A DNA stretch of 9,617 nucleotides from NCBI GenBank assembly GCA_030636065.1, contig DAOVXR010000038.1, forward strand, positions 1 to 9,617, given 5' to 3'. The position numbers and the translations under genes were made by a program. Within the stretch, counting starts at the first letter, position 1. The number at the start of each line of letters is the position of its first letter. The notes under the pieces were generated by a model. That model worked only from the letters and a program-made list of their open reading frames with translations, did no database searches and was not told where the DNA came from. Shown here one piece after another: positions 6,901 to 9,617 of this stretch. The DNA comes from Sedimentisphaerales bacterium (lineage in GTDB: Bacteria; Planctomycetota; Phycisphaerae; Sedimentisphaerales; SM23-30).

Positions 6901-8989
6901 GGTCAATCAAAGGCCGAACGGTAGAATAGTCGATATTGAAAGCCTTGAGATATCGGGTGGCGGTTTCGGGTCCGCGTTGAATTTTGTCAGGATTAACCAG
7001 GATGCCGAATGGCTGATAGATGAAGTTATCCTGAACGGCTCGCTGAAAGACCTGATTTTCCCCGGTGCTGTGGATACGATTACCGGCGGGGATAATATTT
7101 ATGGGCTTATCTGGAACGCCGAGCTGGGCGATGTACAGTCTGTGAATGCGCCCCTTTTTCAGTTATTCGATTTTCAGGTGGGTTCACTCGGCGATGAGAC
7201 AGGCGGGGAGTATGACTTCGACGTATTGAGACTGCGCAATCTAAATGTCATGGGCGACATTAACAATATGACTTTTCTCGACAACAGCAGTTTGAATTGT
7301 TACGGCAACATTACAGTGGAAGGCGTTATTCAGGACAGCGATTTTTATGGTTACGCGATTGACAGTCTGCTTGTGAATAATCAGGATGAGGTTCCCATCG
7401 CGGTCAATAATTCCAATTTCCATATCAATGATTTTGGCGGCTATATGGGAAACGTAACAGTAGCCGAGGGGGACGTTGTCGATAGTATTTTCAGCGCAGG
7501 CCGGAGAATCAACAGCTTCGAGATTACCAACGGCAATCTGGAGCAAAGTACCATTTCGGCGCCGGGCAGCGTAGCAATGATAGGCAGTGTTATTGTCAAT
7601 CGACAGGACGGTACGCCCGATGACCAGGGCGGCAATATTACCGACAGTTCGATCACTTCCAAAGCCTTCATCACGAGTTTGTATGCCGCGGGTGATGTTT
7701 CCGATGATTCGTCTGTTTCTGCCGACAGTTATTATTATTCGCGGATTTATTCCATTATTACAGGTGGTGATTTCGCAGGCGACATCAGTTCTTACTGGGT
7801 TCATAATGTGCGGATCGGTTTCGATTCGAACGGTATTCGACTAACCGAAGACGACGACTTTACCGGGTCCGATTTCACAGGAACACTTTTAACCGGTACG
7901 GGTCTGGCCAAGCTGAGTGTTACCGGTAAGATCGAAGGCGCGTATATTTCCAGCGGTATCGGCTCGATCTATAATATTTGTGCCGAGGACGGTTTTATCG
8001 ACAGCGCTGCCCACGCTGCGTACTATATCTCGCGGATTACAGTTGGTTATATCGACGGGCTGAGGCATTATCTGTACATCGCCAATTACGAGGCTGATGT
8101 CAGCGGCACCATCGCGACAACGTATCTGGGGCGGATAATTTATACGGGAGAAATTCTTACCGATGATGAGGATAATGATGATCTTGACCTGAGCAATGTA
8201 TCGTGGGTCGGACTAATTTTGGATGATGTTGCCACGGTTACGATAGACGCCGTGTCGATAGACGGTGAACCGCTGGGCGAAGGCGAATGGTCCGTTAACA
8301 ACATCCCGGTTCCGGAGGGCAACGGCGATACTGTAACCGTTGAGGTTACACTCGGTCTTTCTCAGATCAGTTATGTGCCGATATATGTTGACTATATTAC
8401 TGTTGCGGGTACGGCCGATTCTTCGGACGATGATTATCAACATATCACTGAGACGCTTATTATTCCTGCCGGTTTGACAAGCGGTAGTTTTGAGATAACG
8501 GTTACCGGCGATGATACTTATGAACAAGACGAAATATTTTACATTCAATTGCAGTTGACTAATCCGATTGACGCCGCTCTTAAGAACGCAAGTCTGAAAG
8601 ACGATCAGATTGGAATTACCATTACCGATGATGACAGCGCTCCGGAAATTAGTATTGATAATGTTTCTCAGGCTGAAGGAGATGTCGGAACGACTTCGTT
8701 TGATTTTGAGGTTTCGATTAATTTGTCTAACCCGACTTCGTTGCCGGTTATGGTTGACTATGCTACTGTTGACGACACGGCCCTTGCGGATTACGATTAT
8801 ACGAGCGCTGCCGGCACACTGACTTTCGAGCCGGGCGGGTTGCTTTCGCAGACGATAAGTGTGTCGGTCATCGGAGACACGGCGGCGGAGTCCGACGAGA
8901 GTTTCAATCTCAATATTTTCGGCCCTGTCAACGCCACGACAGCCTCCGGTTACGGCACCGGTGTGGGCACAATTGAAGACGATGATTAA
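3959..8989 (+). CDS. giant multidomain surface/extracellular protein with LEPR-XLL-like N-terminus and Calx-beta C-terminus (1676 aa)
   Basis: The ATG at 3959 follows GGGAG (3945-3949) by 9 bases. Residues 38-45 are LENRLLLS, the planctomycete LE-x-R-xLLS signature with Asn replacing the usual Pro. Residues about 56-110 (EQEPND...GDLSDGEDIDTYNF) resemble a PPC domain. Residues about 113-875 show repeated propeller-like strands (GEIYIADNHSGSILQV, DGRIFTVDEYGDLTEF, SDIWRVSPDGVAELF, GEIHRITSTGETSLF). Residues about 880-945 resemble a second PPC unit (HIFDVYPGIPLDI...GETYTISI). Residues about 975-1420 carry short I-x-x-I/V-x-G-x-I strands like a right-handed beta-helix (NVMGDINNMTFLDNSSL, NITDSSITSKAFITSLYAAG). 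Two Calx-beta domains end the chain (about 1424-1559 and 1562-1676), each closing with DDD. The protein is very acidic, consistent with Ca2+-dependent folding and display at the surface or secretion. I see no classic signal peptide, no C-terminal anchor and no catalytic motif. It is probably adhesive or structural. Confidence 0.92.
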   Translation: MKFTFLKKYPFQKLWRRDIPLFSPKSTDLTEKLTVEYLENRLLLSVLDFADEIIDEQEPNDIDPGQHLDFEDDILALGVRGDLSDGEDIDTYNFTAGQDGKIDLMMEITEGGDQEITALTAAGEDAVCFIANDSLWRKNMTEEDDSVEMLASRKDIALAAGLTTGEVILTDLAITPQGDILVTLSGRGDVFSIDASDGAITQILTSDDIIDITGMSVDLVSIAVAGDGEIYIADNHSGSILQVSEEPEDVYSVAYYASANQLYLYDPDDPDFDPEEPLNNLQQELFDDIFHGYTTSQRTVIAEPDEEFEYSPNALIQGTGVYGEDGYDVYYTCQLGQTVDGMGGTTDISDGTINQVRINRNDSDDVSFTTFFDPLTSDVTFAGEAMEPIQLNPSALALDTDGAFGGMMFLGTFGPSMGDDQDGRIFTVDEYGDLTEFEITEFNDPINGETFTGFFDITDMAFNYGGAFGSYLYVISENVDQNGAAEGGFESDIWRVSPDGVAELFAADVANGVITLAFSTGANLQYGGDLFVGTFVDDGEIHRITSTGETSLFFTFSTLGGSVALCDMAFAPYQGVLESHLEGTMVLTLKSGNVAYLMQLDPNPEPYEIPNCWAQQLNAGDVSSGDIIFNSDGNLIISQGGDAQGGDEDITQLHYETLFDYTLEDLRIRPVVAAVEVEGSDPVEFEDQIVAYTPYVLLSVADQPRIIGLGEAQQADDVHTEVSVGHLDVGELPEDGSKDIAFTFDNNGDVDDYGNINNCGDIYIYIQNYDYLLRASRTDDVAPDEDNPQVEGEFVNFSYSLSGIDIDEDTELTDAHISHLAWASDGALFAVGRNGIELDEDGELPSHIADDIILKLGNTIGNSYVPESLVQVQELTSLQVAVNGPPNVSHIFDVYPGIPLDISSDQEGLDWDIIPGETYTISISSQTPLYTATEYELMVSLGGQLQQTITIDSDTGTTTLTNIHSENMQVTYTGPGQAVLTVNQRPNGRIVDIESLEISGGGFGSALNFVRINQDAEWLIDEVILNGSLKDLIFPGAVDTITGGDNIYGLIWNAELGDVQSVNAPLFQLFDFQVGSLGDETGGEYDFDVLRLRNLNVMGDINNMTFLDNSSLNCYGNITVEGVIQDSDFYGYAIDSLLVNNQDEVPIAVNNSNFHINDFGGYMGNVTVAEGDVVDSIFSAGRRINSFEITNGNLEQSTISAPGSVAMIGSVIVNRQDGTPDDQGGNITDSSITSKAFITSLYAAGDVSDDSSVSADSYYYSRIYSIITGGDFAGDISSYWVHNVRIGFDSNGIRLTEDDDFTGSDFTGTLLTGTGLAKLSVTGKIEGAYISSGIGSIYNICAEDGFIDSAAHAAYYISRITVGYIDGLRHYLYIANYEADVSGTIATTYLGRIIYTGEILTDDEDNDDLDLSNVSWVGLILDDVATVTIDAVSIDGEPLGEGEWSVNNIPVPEGNGDTVTVEVTLGLSQISYVPIYVDYITVAGTADSSDDDYQHITETLIIPAGLTSGSFEITVTGDDTYEQDEIFYIQLQLTNPIDAALKNASLKDDQIGITITDDDSAPEISIDNVSQAEGDVGTTSFDFEVSINLSNPTSLPVMVDYATVDDTALADYDYTSAAGTLTFEPGGLLSQTISVSVIGDTAAESDESFNLNIFGPVNATTASGYGTGVGTIEDDD
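4070..4093 (+). other. LEPR-XLL-type N-terminal motif (encodes LENRLLLS)
   Basis: Residues 38-45 of the giant protein. NCBI annotates related proteins as LEPR-XLL domain-containing; from memory the motif lies near the N-terminus of large planctomycete surface proteins and is presumed to act in sorting or processing. L, E, R, LL and S are kept; P is replaced by N. The 37 residues before it contain many Lys/Arg and no hydrophobic core. Confidence 0.75.
8228..8986 (+). other. two tandem Calx-beta domains of the giant protein
   Basis: Residues about 1424-1559 and 1562-1676. The second begins APEISIDNVSQAEGD, continues LPVMVDYATVDDTALADYDYTSAAGTLTF and IGDTAAESDESFNLNI, and ends GTIEDDD. The first has the same order (VTIDAVSI, VPEGNGDTVTVEV, IYVDYITVAGTADSSDDDY, GDDTYEQDEIFYIQL, ITITDDD). 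The TVxxTA-x-x-DY and E-DE-x-F segments are the usual Calx-beta signatures and supply the acidic Ca2+ ligands. Confidence 0.85.
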
Positions 8990-9013
8990 CCCAGCCGGGC
9001 AAGAAAAAAACAA

Positions 9014-9056
9014 ACGTAAGTGCTTATTTTTCATTCCGTAAAATTGACGTAAGTGC
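9014..9056 (+). repeat. ACGTAAGTGC direct repeat pair
   Basis: ACGTAAGTGC occurs at 9014-9023 and 9047-9056, 33 bases apart start to start, about three helical turns. A third ACGTAA (9064-9069) lies within the adjacent palindrome. Function unknown. Confidence 0.6.
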
Positions 9057-9076
9057 CTGTTTTACGTAAAAAACAG
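9057..9076 (+). terminator. palindrome downstream of the giant gene
   Basis: CTGTTTTAC-GTAAAAAACAG can pair over CTG/CAG and TTTTAC/GTAAAA with two unpaired A. It lies 68 bases after the TAA stop and is the nearest hairpin-capable sequence. No GC-rich stem and no T-run follow, so a terminator role is weak. Confidence 0.25.
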
Positions 9077-9343
9077 AATTTCGACTTTTGTCAATTAATA
9101 CCCGAATTTTGCTCAAAACCACTCGATTTGATTAAAAAATCAGGGTCAGCGAAAAAACAGCCGTAAAAAATTAACGTTTTTCGACAGTTTCGGCCATAAT
9201 CCGGCAAAATACCAACCATTTTCGAGCATAATCAATATCCGCAAAAAAATGTCAAAACAGGCAAGGATGGAAGTTGAAAAGTTGGTAAAAGCGAACCGCA
9301 TATTTCGCTGATTTCGCAAAAAAGAATCGCCGCAAAGAAAAAA

Positions 9344-9371
9344 AGTTGTGAGTTGTGGGTGGTGAGTGGTG
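9344..9371. repeat. four tandem heptamers (AGTTGTG/GGTGGTG type)
   Basis: AGTTGTG (9344-9350), AGTTGTG (9351-9357), GGTGGTG (9358-9364), AGTGGTG (9365-9371). Period 7, unit sequence unlike the other two arrays. Separated from repeat copy B by a purine-rich run of about 20 bases. Confidence 0.85.
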
Positions 9372-9392
9372 AGAAAAAGAAAAGAGGAGAAG

Positions 9393-9457
9393 AGTTGAAC
9401 GTCCAACATTCAACGCCCAACGCTCAACGTCGAATCAAAGAAATATTGAATAAAGAA
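9393..9457 (+). repeat. dispersed heptamer-based repeat, copy B
   Basis: Exact reverse complement of 1052-1116. Heptamers on this strand: GTTGAAC (9394), GTCCAAC (9401), ATTCAAC (9408), GCCCAAC (9415), GCTCAAC (9422), GTCGAAT (9429-9435), followed by the 22-base AT-rich arm to 9457. Conservation of all 65 bases in a non-coding sequence implies recent copying, gene conversion or selection. Confidence 0.9.
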
Positions 9458-9486
9458 CAGAAAACGAACATACAATACACGAACGA

Positions 9487-9523
9487 CACGAAAAAAGGTA
9501 CCGCACGAAAAAAGGTACCGCAC
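9487..9523 (+). repeat. 17-base tandem duplication containing GGTACC
   Basis: CACGAAAAAAGGTACCG occurs twice in direct succession (9487-9503 and 9504-9520) and the next CAC begins a third unit. Each unit holds a run of six A followed by the palindrome GGTACC. Perfect identity suggests replication slippage or a functional pair of sites. Confidence 0.9.
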
Positions 9524-9617
9524 ACCTTTAATTTACGCACCCTACAAAGAGCCATCCACCTCGAAGACTCGGTGGCTGCCACCCGTCGTTAAAACCAAGA
9601 GGACCCAGAAAAAGTTC

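Larger units (their letters stand above)
8990..9617. other. AT-rich, apparently non-coding region downstream of the giant gene
   Basis: No credible gene in 628 bases. Contents in order: ACGTAAGTGC direct repeats (9014-9056); a palindrome (9057-9076); an AT-rich stretch 9077-9343 with no feature I can name; GTGGTGA-type heptamers (9344-9371); a purine-rich run (9372-9393); repeat copy B (9393-9457); a 17-base tandem duplication (9487-9523); GCACCCTAC (9537-9545); and a GGTGGC-T-GCCACC palindrome (9571-9583). Open frames at 9146-9409 (minus) and 9353-9592 (plus) run through these repeats and lack convincing start signals. Confidence 0.65.

Noticed and set aside
8213..9034. 273-codon minus-strand frame over the Calx-beta domains
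   Set aside because: The plus-strand frame has clear domain signatures; the antisense product is low-quality and Arg/Asn-rich.
9146..9409. 87-codon minus-strand frame in the 3' tail
   Set aside because: It runs through the heptamer array and AT-rich DNA; hydrophobicity follows from T-richness. No ribosome site found. I cannot exclude that 9150-9330 is itself a dispersed repeat.
1052..9457. Composite transposon bounded by the 65-bp inverted repeats
   Set aside because: No transposase, integrase or target-site duplication is visible, and the repeats lie within longer mosaics instead of ending sharply.

Overview
The window looks like a piece of a planctomycete chromosome, probably from the Phycisphaerae/Sedimentisphaerales side of the phylum. 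This is inferred from gene content, not from a marker gene. The strongest clue is a 1676-residue acidic protein whose N-terminus carries an LE-x-R-xLLS motif (LENRLLLS), close to the 'LEPR-XLL' motif of large planctomycete surface proteins, followed by PPC-like, propeller-like, beta-helix-like and Calx-beta regions. A GH105-type carbohydrate-active enzyme, a PQQ-type propeller lipoprotein, GTG starts and long AT-rich repeat-laden spacers fit the same picture.

Layout, left to right. (1) 2-484: 3' part of a GH88/GH105-family unsaturated-glycuronyl hydrolase that begins before the window. (2) 684-926: a small orphan protein with one membrane segment. (3) 927-1230: a repeat-rich spacer holding a hairpin, a dispersed heptamer-based repeat (copy A), a promoter candidate and a perfect palindrome. 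(4) 1231-1830: a TetR-family regulator, meeting tail to tail over a shared TTAA with (5) 1827-2990 (minus), a PQQ-like beta-propeller lipoprotein. (6) 2991-3164: a polypurine/polypyrimidine leader with five CTGAATC-type heptamers. (7) 3165-3503 (minus): a small acidic helical protein of unknown function, upstream of the lipoprotein gene on the same strand. (8) 3504-3958: a divergent intergenic region with promoter candidates on both strands and a plus-strand terminator that has no obvious gene. (9) 3959-8989: the giant surface protein. (10) 8990-9617: an AT-rich, apparently non-coding tail with a second heptamer-repeat copy (copy B), inverted relative to copy A.

The genes do not form one obvious pathway. 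The hydrolase probably belongs to a polysaccharide-utilisation operon upstream of the window. The small unknown gene and the lipoprotein may be co-transcribed leftward. The giant protein appears monocistronic. The TetR gene has a promoter-plus-palindrome arrangement consistent with autoregulation.

The most interesting material is between the genes. Several tandem arrays have different sequences but the same 7-nt unit length. One is embedded in an exact 65-bp inverted repeat about 8.3 kb apart, and a GTAGGGT-headed motif, hairpin-forming in two copies, recurs four times. I see no CRISPR array, transposase, rRNA or tRNA.
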